Source: Maratus speciosus
Lineage: Eukaryota > Arthropoda > Arachnida > Araneae > Salticidae
DNA length: 64,000 bases
Assembly: GCA_963932465.1 (NCBI GenBank)
Contig: OZ010794.1
Coordinates: 443,673,502 to 443,737,501, forward strand
Reading direction: 5' to 3'
Positions 43,272 to 55,142 of the stretch are shown in pieces. Numbering within the stretch: the first letter of the stretch is position 1; every line of letters starts with the position of its first letter. The position numbers and the translations under genes were made by a program. Under the pieces are notes generated by a model that did not search any database, had not been told where the DNA came from, and worked only from the letters and a program-made list of their open reading frames with translations.

Positions 43272-44428
43272 AATGGATGCGATGGTTATGTTTTTCAGCT
43301 TTCGATAATTGGTTCTTATGTATTTTTTAGTGCTGAATCCAAAAATTACCTTCATTTTTTACCATACTATCACGTCAGGATTTTTCACAAATCGAAAATT
43401 TTACAATTTTTAAAAAGTCGAAATATTGCGAAAATCTGCTACTATAAAATAGACGTAACTTTTTTTCATAATAATTTATTCATTTTTTTCCTTATGCTAT
43501 GGATTTTTACAGTTAAACAAGTAAAATATTGTGTATTTAAAATCCTTATAATTTTATTCCATGCGTGGAAGTTTCTTTCAACCGCTCATGCTCTGCTTCG
43601 TGCTTTTCTTTTAATCTTCTCTGTAGAGAAGATTAAAAGGTCCATCTCTGGGGTTCATCTCGGTATCCTCTTTTATTTTGGCGGTTGATAAGTCTGGGAA
43701 ATTTGTCGCAGATGTATTTAACTCTTCACTGCACGAATTTTTCTATTTTTACGAAATTTTTTATTTGAAATCTATATATCGGTCTAATAATAGGAAAAAT
43801 AGTAAAAAAAAAATTAAATTTCAAAATTTCTGCTAAAATTTGATATTTTATGGTGTCTGCCATGTGTACACATTTAGGGTTTTAACATATTGTATTGCTA
43901 TATTTTGCAACTAAATGAGCTTAAATTAATTAATTTTATCTGCTTAACATTCTGCAACAATTATTATATTAATATTTTTAAGTATTCAGTAAAAATAATG
44001 AAAGTAAATCTTACATTAATAACTTGATTGAAATATTTTTTGTTTCCGAAGAACAAATTCTAATTTTTTGTATAATGCAGCCCTTTGACATGGACAAAAT
44101 TAGTGTTATTACATGCTTTGGATTGTTCTTGATCAGTTATAGTGATCATATTAGCCAAATTCATGGCACATAATGAAAATTATAAGGTTTTTAGGTATGT
44201 GCCAGATATGGCATGTCGTGCAGTGAAGGTTAAAACGTTTACCTTCTTTTCTTAAGGCTTTGCAAATTGCTTTGAGAGATTTTCGCTATTTTTTACTTTT
44301 TAACTTTGAAATTTACGATTTGCGAAAATCGTGACGTGATGGTTAAAAATGAAGGTCATTTTCGGATTCAGTGCTAAAAAATACATAAAAATCAATTATC
44401 AAAAGTTAAAAAACACAATCATCGCAGG
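43272..44428. mobile_element. Inverted-repeat element with ~165-bp arms
   Basis: Bases ~43272-43440 and ~44262-44428 are inverted copies (TATGTATTTTTTAG(T/C)(G/A)CTGAATC block). The arms enclose a piggyBac-type MITE. The target duplication was not resolved. Confidence 0.7.
43722..44229. mobile_element. piggyBac-type MITE, 508 bp
   Basis: TTAA at 43718-43721 and 44230-44233. The ends are CTCTTCACTGCACGA and, opposite, CCTTCACTGCACGA. It is non-coding, and is the third level of nesting within 41617-44827. Confidence 0.8.
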
Positions 44429-44864
44429 CTTGTGTTATTAACGTTGTTCACTATAACTAAAAAAACAAAAAATGAGATAAATAATTACCATAGTACAAGA
44501 GTAAAAAGAAGTAGAAAAAAAAAAGACATTTAATAAATTAATTCTGTTATAACGTTTTTAATTTTATGACCTAATAAGTAACAATAAAAGATATTTTGAG
44601 GAGAGGACGGGATTGTTTAATAAGAGTGTTGGATAACCGAGTGTTTCGGTGAATCGTATGTCGGATAATCGAGAGTCTGTAATATTTTCAAATCGCATTA
44701 ATTATTTCATATTCATTTAATAATTAACTGCAAGGAAGGATTTGAGCAACAGAAATTATGACCACGTTGATTATAGGTCACTCGGTATCGCCACCCCCCC
44801 CAAAACGATTCTCTGGATCCGCCCCTGGGGCAGGGGGGGGGTCATCCCTCTGAAATAAAAAGTA

Positions 44865-46050
44865 TCTATATTATAAAGGACAAACATATCTGTGCGTAAT
44901 GCATACGCCATTTTGCGAATGGCAACACTTTGAAATTTGAAATAAAATTTTGGTTTTGCATTTTCTCTACTGCAAATTTTTAAACTTCTATGCAGCATTC
45001 ATTTTAACTTTTTACACCGTCGTATAAGGAAAAAAATTCTCTTTTAAATACTATTTGTTTGAAAGCTGTATCTCAATTTGTTTTTGAGATATTAATTTTT
45101 TTGTAGTTTTTAATACAAATTTTGTAATTGTGGCAACTGAAGTACTCCATTTATATTGAAAGAAAAGGGAAAATATTCATGGTTTATTATTTTTATTCAT
45201 TATATCCTTATTGATGCCATTTTCACATTACAAATAAAAGTAACTTTTTTATAATTTTTGAACGGAAAATGATGTCAGACATTAAATAAAACACGCATTC
45301 TTCTTCATAAATCAGCTACATTTTAATATTTTTACATTACGCTGATAAATGAGTTTGAGGCGCTCGGCAAAAAGATTCATTGAGTAAAAATGATATACTT
45401 AAAATAAAACGATCATTTTTTTTTGATAAAACTAAATATTTGACCAATACTATAAATGGCGAATACTATGACAACTAAAGTCAAATTTCTGAATTTTTTT
45501 TTTCGCGGGTACTAAGATAAGAACTTAAGTTTTGTGTTCACACGAATGTTCACATGAAAAGTTGTATCGGAAAAACGTGACTTTAACTCTGGAAATGCAT
45601 TCATTAATAATCTATTCTTTTGCGCGTTAAAATACTTTCAAATTGTGAATTTGAGTGATGCGTATGTAAATTACGAGAATGTGAAAATAACGTAGAGTTT
45701 AGATCTTATGGGGGGAACATTTTATGATGTGACAAAGCGAAATCCTTTTTACTGATTTTTCATCCCGTAACAACAAACATAAGAGCTCCATCGATAACTT
45801 CATTATAATTGCTCATCTTGATTACGTAATCTAATACAGTTTAATTTTTCAATAATTTAAGCAGTTGAAGTTTGTAGAAATAATATTTTGGTAATTTTGG
45901 GTTTAAAATATTATTTGTTTTAAGAGTTAGACAACCAATGTAAGATGATTTTTTGGTTGTAATTATTTTTGTAGGTTTATTATAATTTCGATCTGACAGT
46001 TCCTTTCAAACATTTTAGTACGTCGAATTTCGACGGGTTGCAACTCGTTT
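44865..46050 (+). mobile_element. Helitron-like repeat, copy A (5' end at 44865)
   Basis: It starts TCTATATTATAAAGG after an A, the form of a Helitron 5' terminus. It shares long blocks with copies at 61151 and 62988 (CATATCTGTGCGTAA, TTTGCGAATGGCAACA, ACACCGTCGTATAAGG). A small palindrome (CGTCGAATTTCGACG near 46022) could be the 3' hairpin, but CTRR is not evident. The 3' boundary is uncertain and no ORF is seen. Confidence 0.5.
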
Positions 46051-46433
46051 GATTAAAGAACAAGAAAGAAAATTCATGCAACTATAGTTCAGCTATAGTT
46101 GACAATTCAACTGTAGTTGAGTTGTTAAAAATACCTTGCTTTTAGCTTTGATTATTTATTCATCTCTGACAAAACATGTCTGTACATACAAGATATACAA
46201 ATATGATTGCATTTATAACTGGCAAATCTGCAGATCATTGTCATCAAATGTCAGACCTACATTTCTATTTTGAAATCATTTTATTTAGTATTTTAAATAT
46301 TCATCCCGCAGTATCATTTCGTTCATATTAGTATTACTAATTACTATAAGTAATATTTCAGGTAATTTAAGCCACGTGAAATACAACTAGTACAACCACA
46401 GTACAATGTTTTTTAAGGGGGGCGGATTTTTTT

Positions 46434-47175
46434 AGCACTTTCCAACATAGTTGAAAAGTGTTTATGAATTCGGTTTGTCTGTCTGTCCGTACTTGTGTTC
46501 ACAAATTACCATAAAATTGATATATGTTATTGGAGTTTACTATGACATATTCATTATTGAAAATGAAGTATGTAGCATTTACGTTTCATTTACAGGGACA
46601 TTCAAAAGAAATACATTACATTACGGCTTATGGGGGGGGGGGATTGTTTACGGTATATTTAAATGATTTGAAATTTATGTATATCAATGAGATGTACTGC
46701 AAGGTACTTACTGCAGAACCAGATGTACATATAATTTATCGTTCATTTACAGGAAAACAGGGACACACAAAGAATTTGGCTATAATATGAAGAATAAATG
46801 CTGGAAGTACGCTTTCAGTTGTAGTTCATTTTAAAAATTAACAAATTTTTTGGATATTACTTGATGTATATAAATTCGATATATCATCTACAGTGCTACA
46901 CAAAAGATCTCATTTCCATTTATTGGTGGAAATTGCTGACTGGGAATTTTCAAATTATGAACTATTTAGCATTCTGTGTAGTATTCATACAAATCTATAG
47001 ATCATATAAAGGGCTTCCCAAAAAATTCGGATATTTTTCCGACTATTGATGGTAACTGCAGAAAATTGGTTTTCAAAGGCATTATCAGTTTATTAAATTG
47101 TTTTTTAGACATCTTTCACCTTAATGAACTAAATTTTTGTTACAGTATTCTGAATGTGTTGGAAAGTGTTTATAA
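46434..47175. repeat. Repeat sharing the ACAGGG..ACAAA array with 23690-24300
   Basis: CACTTTCCAACATAGTTGAA at the left (46437) pairs with an inverted TGTTGGAAAGTG at the right (47157). Inside, TTTACAGG-type motifs followed by ACACAAA recur near 46594, 46749, 46887 and 47005. Confidence 0.55.
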
Positions 47176-48722
47176 TTGATGCTGAACCCGCCTGTAGCTT
47201 AAAAATTAAATGTAATCACATAGCTTTTCGGTTAAAGCTGATTTCTTTTAAATATTCTATAACCATTAAGTAAAACTACACTTTTAGTCATAGCCATATA
47301 TAGGGCGTCAATTACTATAAACATTCTAATAATAGGCACTCATTTTAAACACTTGTAAAAAATTAAGTATTATGAGTAACCCTTATTGTTGTTTTTCATG
47401 GTTATAAAGTATATTTTAGTAAATACTTGACACATTACAAATAACGCAATTAAAAGTATAATCAACTAAAAAAATGCAGCATGTTTTACAATTCAGTTAT
47501 TTGAAAGCTTCATAAAAGGAGTTCCCTTTTCAATCTCCAGAGCAAAATAAAAGACGCAATGTGAAAAACTAAAGTAGCAGTAACACTTGTAATTTGCTGC
47601 GCAGCTATTGTTCCTCATTTTGCATTGAAGATCGGATGTCCTATTATGAAGCCTTGAGACAGTTGTTTAAACAAAAGATTTTTTGTTTATTAGCCTTTTC
47701 TTTAAGTTATTTTGTCCCATCATGTTTTACTGTAACAGTTAAGGTAAATGATTTTGTATGCATATTAATTCATCAGGGAAAGGTTTTATCCCATAATCCC
47801 CCCCCCCCCCCATCCTCATCCATAAATCATTGCTAGCAGTGGGTTATGAATTTGTACAGACTTTTATAGTTTTTAAATTGTGAAAATTTTAAGCTAAAAA
47901 CAAAAAGTACTAACCGACGATTGTATGAAAGCAACTATTTTTTTTTCTTGTAAATTCAACTTTTTAATTTATGAGCTAGTTCTTGGATAGTCAAGTAAGT
48001 ATTTTAATATTGATACTCATGGTGAGAATTGTATTTTATATAACATGCATTTAAACGGTAACTTTTATTTCTGTAATAATTTTCAGCTTTTAACTTACAT
48101 TTTTATAACCAATGCATTATTACTCACTTTTATGTGTTAATATTAATAAAAATTTTTGAAGTATTTTCTGAGTTGTTATATATTTTTCTAATTCACTCTT
48201 GTTTGAAACCATGGATATAAGTAATATTTTGACGCTAAATATAAAATACATACATGTTGAAAAAAAATCAGTTTCAAGTTAATGACTTCGATAGTTAATT
48301 TAATAATAAAAAATATTTATTTTCAGTTGATTATTATACTATTATGTCCCCTCCGCCACCCCCTCTCCCCATATCTATAACAAAAAGAATAAAATATTAA
48401 ATTAAAATCAACTTAAATTTTCATTTGAGATAAGCAAATTTTATAAATTTAGTTTAATTTACTTCCCAGCGAGATATTAGTTTGGTAGACCTGTTTTGAT
48501 TGATATTCTTTTTTTTTTTTCCAAATCATTTTATTATGCTGAAATCAGTTAAATAAATAATATGCCTCGCTCCTGATTTATTCAATTTATTAAAACACTA
48601 AATTATTTGTAAACTTCCTAAAATTTATTATTTTAAACAAATTGCATTTGAAAAAGCCATCGCACAGCCCTTCTAAAGAAATGCGTATTAACTTCAGCAC
48701 GCCGACGATCGAATACAATCGG
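47176..48722. other. Unannotated AT-rich spacer
   Basis: About 1.5 kb. Only C-rich runs near 47799 and 48350 and short unrecognised ORFs. Confidence 0.5.
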
Positions 48723-51610
48723 CTGTGGCTTCTTTTCCTATCCAGCTGATGGAAAAATCCTTTTCTTCAGCAAATGGTCGCCAAGTTTCAGAGGGTGAAA
48801 ACTGCAAATGTGTTTTGCAAATGTGTTGTATCGCAATTTGTGCAGTGCTGTGGATTCGTCATACTGGGGATTGCATAAGGTGGCAATAAATTTCTTCCCG
48901 GCATCACTTATTTCTTCAGGCGTAGCATATTGGTTATTAAAGACAGTTGGAACATCCTGTAGGTGAGCATGATTTTCCAAAAGCTTGACGAATTTCAGTT
49001 TGCCCTGCCTGAAGAAGGCCGATGTAGAATCACAGGTACTAGCATGTAGGAATAGGACGTTTTTCTCCACAATCAGCGAGTACTTGAAATTTAATGATGA
49101 ATATAAAACATTGCTCGACTGTTCTTTCCCAGGTTTCAAGAAGTATATCGTGGATGAGTTGGGAATAAATATAGTCAAAAGCACAAGCAGATCAATATCT
49201 TTCCCAAATATGATGACACGTTCTGACTGCTGATCAAGTTGGATGGCTTCCATCACGATGCTAGTATCTGCATCCTCGAGAGCTTGTTTTACAGTAAAAT
49301 TGTGTTGCTCAATTTTTCAATGAACATTTTTATTAAACGGCGTTTATTCCCTTCATTTGCAAGGAAGTGCTCTTTTTGCGTTGTAAGCGTCGTATTTTTG
49401 TATTTTTGTTAAAGTCAACACTTGCTATAAGTATTTATTTTTTCGACGGAAGCACTCAGCAGACTTGGTGCCATGTTCTGATGATTCTTCTGGGTAACCA
49501 TCAAAAACAATTGTTGCAGTTTTACCAAAGTTGTTTTTCAAATATCCAATGTACTTGGAAATAATTGAAGGGAACTTTTCTCTTAGCTCCCAAATCACTC
49601 GATAAAGGATGAAGCCACCATCAATCACATGGACAGTTTTTATGGTTTGTTCTAAATTATTAAGGGGGTTAACAAATCGTAAAATACCGACTTTCGCGTT
49701 TTCCTCATCCCAAAGTTATCAAACAGAGAAGTCGGAAATGGAGCCAATTCATACTCAAAGAACTTTCTAAGTTCTTCCTCTAATTTCTTGTGGAAAGAAA
49801 TTCGGCGAAAAATAGTCTCTAGATCGACGGATACGTCCTCATCATGGATTTTAACAGCACACGTGAAGCTTTTCATTGGAGTTACTCGATTGGATCTCTT
49901 GAATTTCACATGGCCAAAATCACCACCAATAACACTTTTTATAAGGTTAGATGGGGCAACTGGACCCACGAGGTAACTGGGCCATAGGCTATTTTATAAA
50001 AAACTGTTGATGTTTTTTAAGTTTTAGCTTTTGTAAACAATGCACCTTAATCTGTACTTCCTAAAACAACGTGTGTGAACTCAATCATAACTCTCACTTT
50101 GCTGTGATAAGCTGTCAAAAATTTACGTTTCTTTTTTTAAAAACAACGTGAATATTGTTGAACTTCCTCGGCTTTTTATCAAAATACTGTAAGTACTTTT
50201 ATTAAACAATAATTTTTTTTAAAGATTAGGCATATAACTACATTAATGTTATTAGTTATCTGTACATATTTACTTCATGTTTCAAATGTAAGCCCGGTGT
50301 CCCAGTTACCCCATAAATTTTTCAAGAATGGGGTAACTGGGACATGCTGAATCCAGTTACCCCAATAGTTATAAATAATTTTTTTGAGTTTCTCTTACTA
50401 CGGGGAATAAATTTCTCCATTGTTTTTTGCTCACAATAAAGAAAATTATAGAATACCTTATTAAAATTTCGTAATAAAATTAAAAAAAAGCATATTGGGT
50501 GGTATCAAACCAAATTTCTTGACCCCTTGAGAGGTGGGGATGCCGTTGTGACATCACATAATTTTAATCCCTAATTGCCACATTGGCACCGGAATTTTAT
50601 AATGAAAATGTCACCTTTATTAAGTACGCGAAAATATACTTTTACTTGTTTACAAATAGATTCTCTTGTAAATACTGGTGTCATTAAATTATTTCAACAT
50701 TTTACGAATGCAAGTACCTTGGCCCTGAAAGCGAGATAGCCAAAGCTTGAAATTGTACGATACACAGGGATCGCATTCTATACGGAAACTTTTATTGTTC
50801 CAACCACTATTTTGAAAATAATAGCTTCATCGCACCTTTCTTTAGAATATGTTAAATAAAATGATCATGAAGGTAACTCATTAAGGGTTCTGGTAGTAAC
50901 AATAAAATTTTCCCTATATAATGCGATCCCTGGATACAGATAAAATACTTAAGTACTTACGTAGCCATTTGTTCATAGATTTACCTTGCTATTTTTTTCC
51001 TTAAAATACCCATGTGACTTTTATACTTATTACCTATACTAAAGTACATAAGTACTTACTAAATTTTTATGTTTTTGGTATAAATAAATCTAATATTTTC
51101 ACTTTTAGTGCTTTTTTTAGACACATTGACAGCATAGGTTTTCCTTACAACGCTCTTCAGTTGATATATAATTTACATGATGTGCCTGGTTTAAATTTTT
51201 TTAAGTTGTTTACACTTATACAAATAGGACCTGATATCCCACATGAAAAAAAAAAAAAAAAAACGCGTGTGGAACATAGACCCTCCTGGTCTATTTACCC
51301 CATTTTTATGGGGCAACTGGACCCATGAGAAAAGAAAGATGAAATATGCATATTTTTATATATTTAAATATTAAAATGTAATTTTGAGCATTTCTGTCTG
51401 ATAGAGGGAACCTAACTGAACACATTTACAGAAGTTCAGACTTTAATTCAAATGAACATTCGCTTTTTGAAGCAGAATTGTCAGAAGCTCCAGAGACACA
51501 TTGTAAAATCATGGCCCAGTTGCTCCAACTAACCTTACTTGCAACTCCAATCTCTTTGACTAGATGACAATTTATTTTATCGCCACCAATCACTCCTGTA
51601 CTCAGACACT
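48723..51610 (-). pseudogene. PIN/XPG-like arthropod protein family, broken copy
   Basis: Minus-strand pieces run in order: ~51600-51538 (V-I-G-G-D motif); 49943-49652; 49628-49425 with I-D-G-G-F-I-L-Y-R and I-V-F-D-G-Y; a frameshifted bridge at about 49400-49280 with F-L-A-N-E and K-R-R-L-I; then A-L-E-D-A-D-T-S-I-V running into 49256-48738 with D-I-D-L-L-V-L-L and C-D-S-T-S-A-F-F. Spaced acidic motifs (D-G-G, F-D-G, E-D-A-D, D-x-D, C-D-S-T-S-A) resemble PIN/FEN1-like nuclease folds. Similar uncharacterised proteins occur in many copies in arthropods. At least two frameshifts and a TA transposon (49944-51535) inactivate this copy. Function in the living family is not known to me. Confidence 0.65.
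49944..51535. mobile_element. TA-flanked transposon inside the PIN-like pseudogene
   Basis: The ends AGGTTAGATGGGGCAACTGG and, opposite, AGGTTAGTTGGAGCAACTGG are flanked by TA (49942-49943 and 51536-51537). GGGGTAACTGG/CCAGTTACCCC motifs recur near 50300-50360 and 51300. Removing it with one TA rejoins the interrupted reading frame exactly. No transposase was recognised. Bases 50540-50745 resemble the piggyBac-type MITE family. Confidence 0.85.
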
Positions 51611-52236
51611 ATTAGTGTTTGTTTAATGTAACACTAGGATTGTATTAAGGTTTCAAAATTGTAATCATAAGCGCAAATATACGTGTGAGTACATTTTGTT
51701 TGGTTACATGAGTACTTCAAAAAACCAATTTTCTGAGATTTTTTAGAAAAAATTGGAAAAACGCACTTTTTTTATCTTTCATATCTCGCTTATTTTTGAT
51801 GAGATTTTTAGTCTGCGGTACTCAATTGAGGCAAAATTTATTGGTCTACAATTTATAAATTAGAATTGTTTCTGTAGAATGAACGGTTTTTGAGTTATTT
51901 GCAAAATACTGAAAAAAAGCCCGAAATTATTTAGGTTTTTTGTGGTGCCACGTCCGAAGCTCACTAGGAAAAATGGGACAAACTTCAAATCCCTTCATTT
52001 GGATGAAAACAAAGTGATTAAAACGATTTCCAGCTTTTCGCGAATTTTTGCATAAAACGGCCTTTTTTTGAGCTAATTTTACTGGACTATTATTAGGTTT
52101 TACTATATAAAAATGCATATAGATACAGTCAAAATACATTAAAAAATATATTTTCCTGCAGTCAAAATTGCTTTACATTTTGCATATAATGTATGAAATA
52201 TACAATGAGGGTAGACGGAACGGGGGGAGGGGATAT
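51611..52236. other. Unannotated spacer
   Basis: No convincing coding or repeat signal. Confidence 0.45.
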
Positions 52237-53375
52237 GGGGCATTCTCACAATCTTTTGACTTTCATGTCCCTGAATAATAATTTTTAGTTTAATACACTC
52301 TTTTGTGTTTTTTTTTATTTCATATACTTGGGAACATCCCATTGCATGATTGCACAACAATATTAACGAGATAAATAAGTTTTGGACGACGTTGGGGGTC
52401 CAAAAACCTGGAAAACTCCTATATCGTCCCGTGTCCCTGATGCTGATTTTTTAGTTTGGAGCTGTCTGGATAAAATTGTTTCAATAAAAATAATTCGATG
52501 TAATTTTTTTCTGAAACTGGAACTATCGTTTTATATAAATAAGTAGCTAAAAATTAACCTGCACACATTTTTAGGGTTGTTATTATTTTTTAAACTCTGT
52601 CCCTAGGTTTTAGATTTTTTACCACCCCTCTTCTAAAATCATACAGAAAATCACTTCAGATGCAGCCACAGAATTTTTTTCAAGTTTTTTCTCATGCAGA
52701 AGTATGCTAGAGAAAGAATGTCTAAAATTCTTTGACAGGAAATTTACTGCAGAATTTAAATCAGCATTTAAATATCAATTTCAAGCATCGTGGCTTTATG
52801 GGTAGTCTTATCGTCCCCAAGGTTTATTCCTGCACTTTTCGAGGTAAATAATAAAAAAAAATTAATTTAATCCAATGTTAACAACTGTTTCTAAAAATCA
52901 TTGAACATTGTGGCTATCACTTAGTCTGAACATGATTTTCCTAAAAATAGGTGGTAAATTTTCTTACCGTCCCTTTTTTTACCATTTCGTCCCTTATTTC
53001 CTATACCATCCCCCTTTTTTACCTTACCATCCCTTCTTTAACACCCCTTTAACACAATGTTATACAAAAATTCTGTATTAAAAGTACTACATTTTTATTA
53101 TTTCTTATTTGAATGTCCTGTGGGTACTATGCAAATTCATTATAAGTAAAAATTTAGAAGAAAACAAAAAGTTATAGGGGTAAAATGGTAAGGAAAATTA
53201 AACTCGCAAGTTTAACTTAAACCTCAGTTAAATGAAAAATTTTTCGCTGCGGACAATTTTTTCTTTATTTTGAATCATTAAGGCATTCGTCTATCAGATT
53301 AAAATGTTATTTTAGCAAGTTTAATTTCGCCAAATTTTTTTTCCCCCCAAAAGTCAAAAGATTGTGAGAATGCCC
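52237..53375. mobile_element. Short-TIR element inserted beside the Tigger remnant
   Basis: The ends GGGGCATTCTCACAATCTTT and, opposite, GGGCATTCTCACAATCTTTT have TAT on both outer sides (52234-52236 and 53376-53378), a possible 3-bp TSD. The interior is rich in CGTCCC/ACCATCCC motifs without an ORF. Confidence 0.6.
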
Positions 53376-53378
53376 TAT

Positions 53379-54352
53379 ATACAACAGTTGTTATTGCTGC
53401 AGAATGTTAAAGCTCCGGTACTTTTATCCTTAGAAATTATGCCCCTGTAATGAACGTCCTCTTTGGCATTTTCATCCGAAAGAGGCCAGTTTCATCACAG
53501 TTGACTTGTTGGGCGATGAATTCTTCAGCCTCTACGTAATCTTTGAATTCGGACGAACACAACTTTTTTGGCCCCAGACTTTTCCGAACTCGTACCTTCG
53601 CCGTGTCTAGTAACACTGTATATGCCAGTGCGTCTCTTGAATTTTTTGAACCAGCCTCTGCTGGTCTTAAAAACACTAATGCTCGTATTCACTATCTACC
53701 TCAACTTAGAAAAACCTGGGTTGAACGCTCAAATGATATTCCCGACTAACCTAATTGGACCTGATAGCGACGGAAGCCCAATGAGATTAATGATGAATGC
53801 AATTTTAGTGTTCCCAGGTTTCAGGTATCCCAGGTTTTCTAGGTTGAGGTAAATGGTGAATGCGAGCATAAGGCTAGCACTCGTCCCAGGCATTTTCTGA
53901 ATGAGATCGGGATAAAATAGTCGGGTTTTTTCATATATGATGGCCTCCGAAACAGAATCGCCATCTAACTGTTTTTGATTGAACCAAATCAATAGTAACT
54001 GTTCGACATCTTAAATTGTTTGCTATCTCTGTTTCTTTAGCACATTCATGCCTTTCACTACATTAGCATCCTTCATTGCTTCCCTTTTCGCCACAGTGAA
54101 ACTTATAGTGGATGGCGATTTCCCGTACATGCAACCAATTGTAGCAATCTTAATGCCGCTCTCGTATTTTTGAATAATTTCCTTCAACTCGATCGTGTTC
54201 TTGGACTTTGAAGGGCTGCTGGCTCTAGAAACTTTCATTGGTTCCATGATGGAGCATTCACAATCAATAAAAGCACAAAAGCACACCAGAAATAAACGAA
54301 ATTGTTTGCCGAAATGAACGAGGGGATGCACACGCGACGAGAACAAAAACAC
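53379..54352 (-). pseudogene. Tigger/pogo transposase pseudogene (TIGD1-like)
   Basis: Minus-strand segments read in order. 54352-54023: a CENP-B-type HTH region with L-K-E-I-I-Q-K-Y-E, S-P-S-T-I-S and V-L-K-K-Q-R. 53992-53869: Q-L-D-G-D-S-V-S-E-A-I and D-L-I-Q-K-M-P-G-T-S-A-S. 53676-53437: F-I-A-Q-Q-V-N-C-D-E-T-G-L-F, the first catalytic Asp region, then M-P-K-R-T-F-I-T. It then stops, so the rest of the DDE domain is missing. A Harbinger-type MITE separates segments two and three, and frameshifts separate the others. The 5' terminus reads CAGTAATACCTCGATTTTCG from 54498, flanked by TA. Confidence 0.85.
53680..53868. mobile_element. PIF/Harbinger-type MITE, 189 bp
   Basis: Palindromic, with TGCTCGTATTCAC and, opposite, TGCTCGCATTCAC ends. 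The 3-bp TSD is TAA (53677-53679 and 53869-53871). It splits the Tigger transposase frame. Confidence 0.8.
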
Positions 54353-54498
54353 ACTGAGAAAAAGAACGGTGAGTCGCCCCTTTTGTTAGAAAATGCAGCG
54401 AGGTCACGTGAGTACGTCGACGAAAACTAGACAAATTTTTCGCGGAAAAAAATTGACGAAAACCAAAACCGAAGTCAACGAAAATCGAGGTATTACTG
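54353..54498 (-). mobile_element. 5' terminus of the Tigger element
   Basis: The element end lies at 54498 with TA outside (54499-54500). It reads inward CAGTAATACCTCGATTTTCG, a typical Tigger terminal repeat. The matching 3' terminus was not found. Confidence 0.75.
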
Positions 54499-54549
54499 TA
54501 TATCAGGATCTCGAATTCATATGAAATTTTTCCAAAAAATGAACTTCAA

Positions 54550-54800
54550 ACCGAACTAACCTCCGGCTCGGGTCCCTGCTGCCTACGGCACCGCACATCG
54601 GCCGTGCTGCATGGAAACTTGAAAATCTTGTATTTCCACTTTTCTCCACTAGTGGTCGCATTGTGTTTTAAACGAACTTCTGACACGTGTCCCCGCTGTC
54701 TATGGCACCGTCCAGCAGGTGTGCTGCGGACACTCTGCAAAATATTTTAGCTCCACCGCCAGGGGGCGCACTGTGTTCAAACTACCTTCTGAATAAAACT
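54550..54800. repeat. GC-rich imperfect tandem duplication (~115 bp)
   Basis: GTCCCTGCTGCCTACGGCACC (near 54572) and GTCCCCGCTGTCTATGGCACC (near 54689) head two similar segments. Each is followed by a GTGCTGC motif and a block with CGCA(T/C)TGTGTT. It is much more GC-rich than its surroundings. Origin unknown. Confidence 0.6.
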
Positions 54801-55142
54801 CCGACACGTGTCCAAGGTTACTATGCTACTGGGAAACTGGGAAATGACAAGTGCTCAAAAAGTCAGGGGAAATTGCTACTTTTTTCTAAAACCCGGAAAA
54901 GTCAGGATTTTTGCGCTATCATGTGTAAGATTCTTCCGAATTCCAATGTCCATCTGCAGAAAAATTCCGATTTTTTATTTGTAAGTAGAATTTTAGCTAA
55001 ATTCACATTTTTTACATAAACATTTTTTACATATTACATAATATCACATTTTTTAGCTATGCAAATTTGCTGCCCAAATAGGCGATACCTTTGCCAAAAA
55101 AATGTTGAGCCATGTTAAGAAGGCTAGGATGAGATATGAATA
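54801..55142. other. Unannotated spacer
   Basis: No supported feature. Confidence 0.4.

Larger units (their letters stand above)
41617..44827. mobile_element. hAT element, 3.2 kb, multiply invaded
   Basis: The ends are CAGGCGCGGATCCATGG and, opposite, CAGGGGCGGATCCAGAG. A perfect 8-bp TSD, GGGCAGGG, flanks it (41609-41616 and 44828-44835). G/C homopolymers adjoin both ends. The interior is a palindromic minisatellite block (41690-43190) and an inverted-repeat element (43272-44428). No transposase survives. Confidence 0.85.

Noticed and set aside
43609..43638. 30-base palindrome as a terminator or regulatory hairpin
   Set aside because: A near-perfect 14-bp-arm palindrome, but it stands alone in AT-rich transposon DNA with nothing to regulate.
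44630..44690. Pogo-type motifs (GGATAATCGAGAGTCTGTAA)
   Set aside because: Looks like a decayed transposon end, but no partner or TSD could be found within the hAT that contains it.
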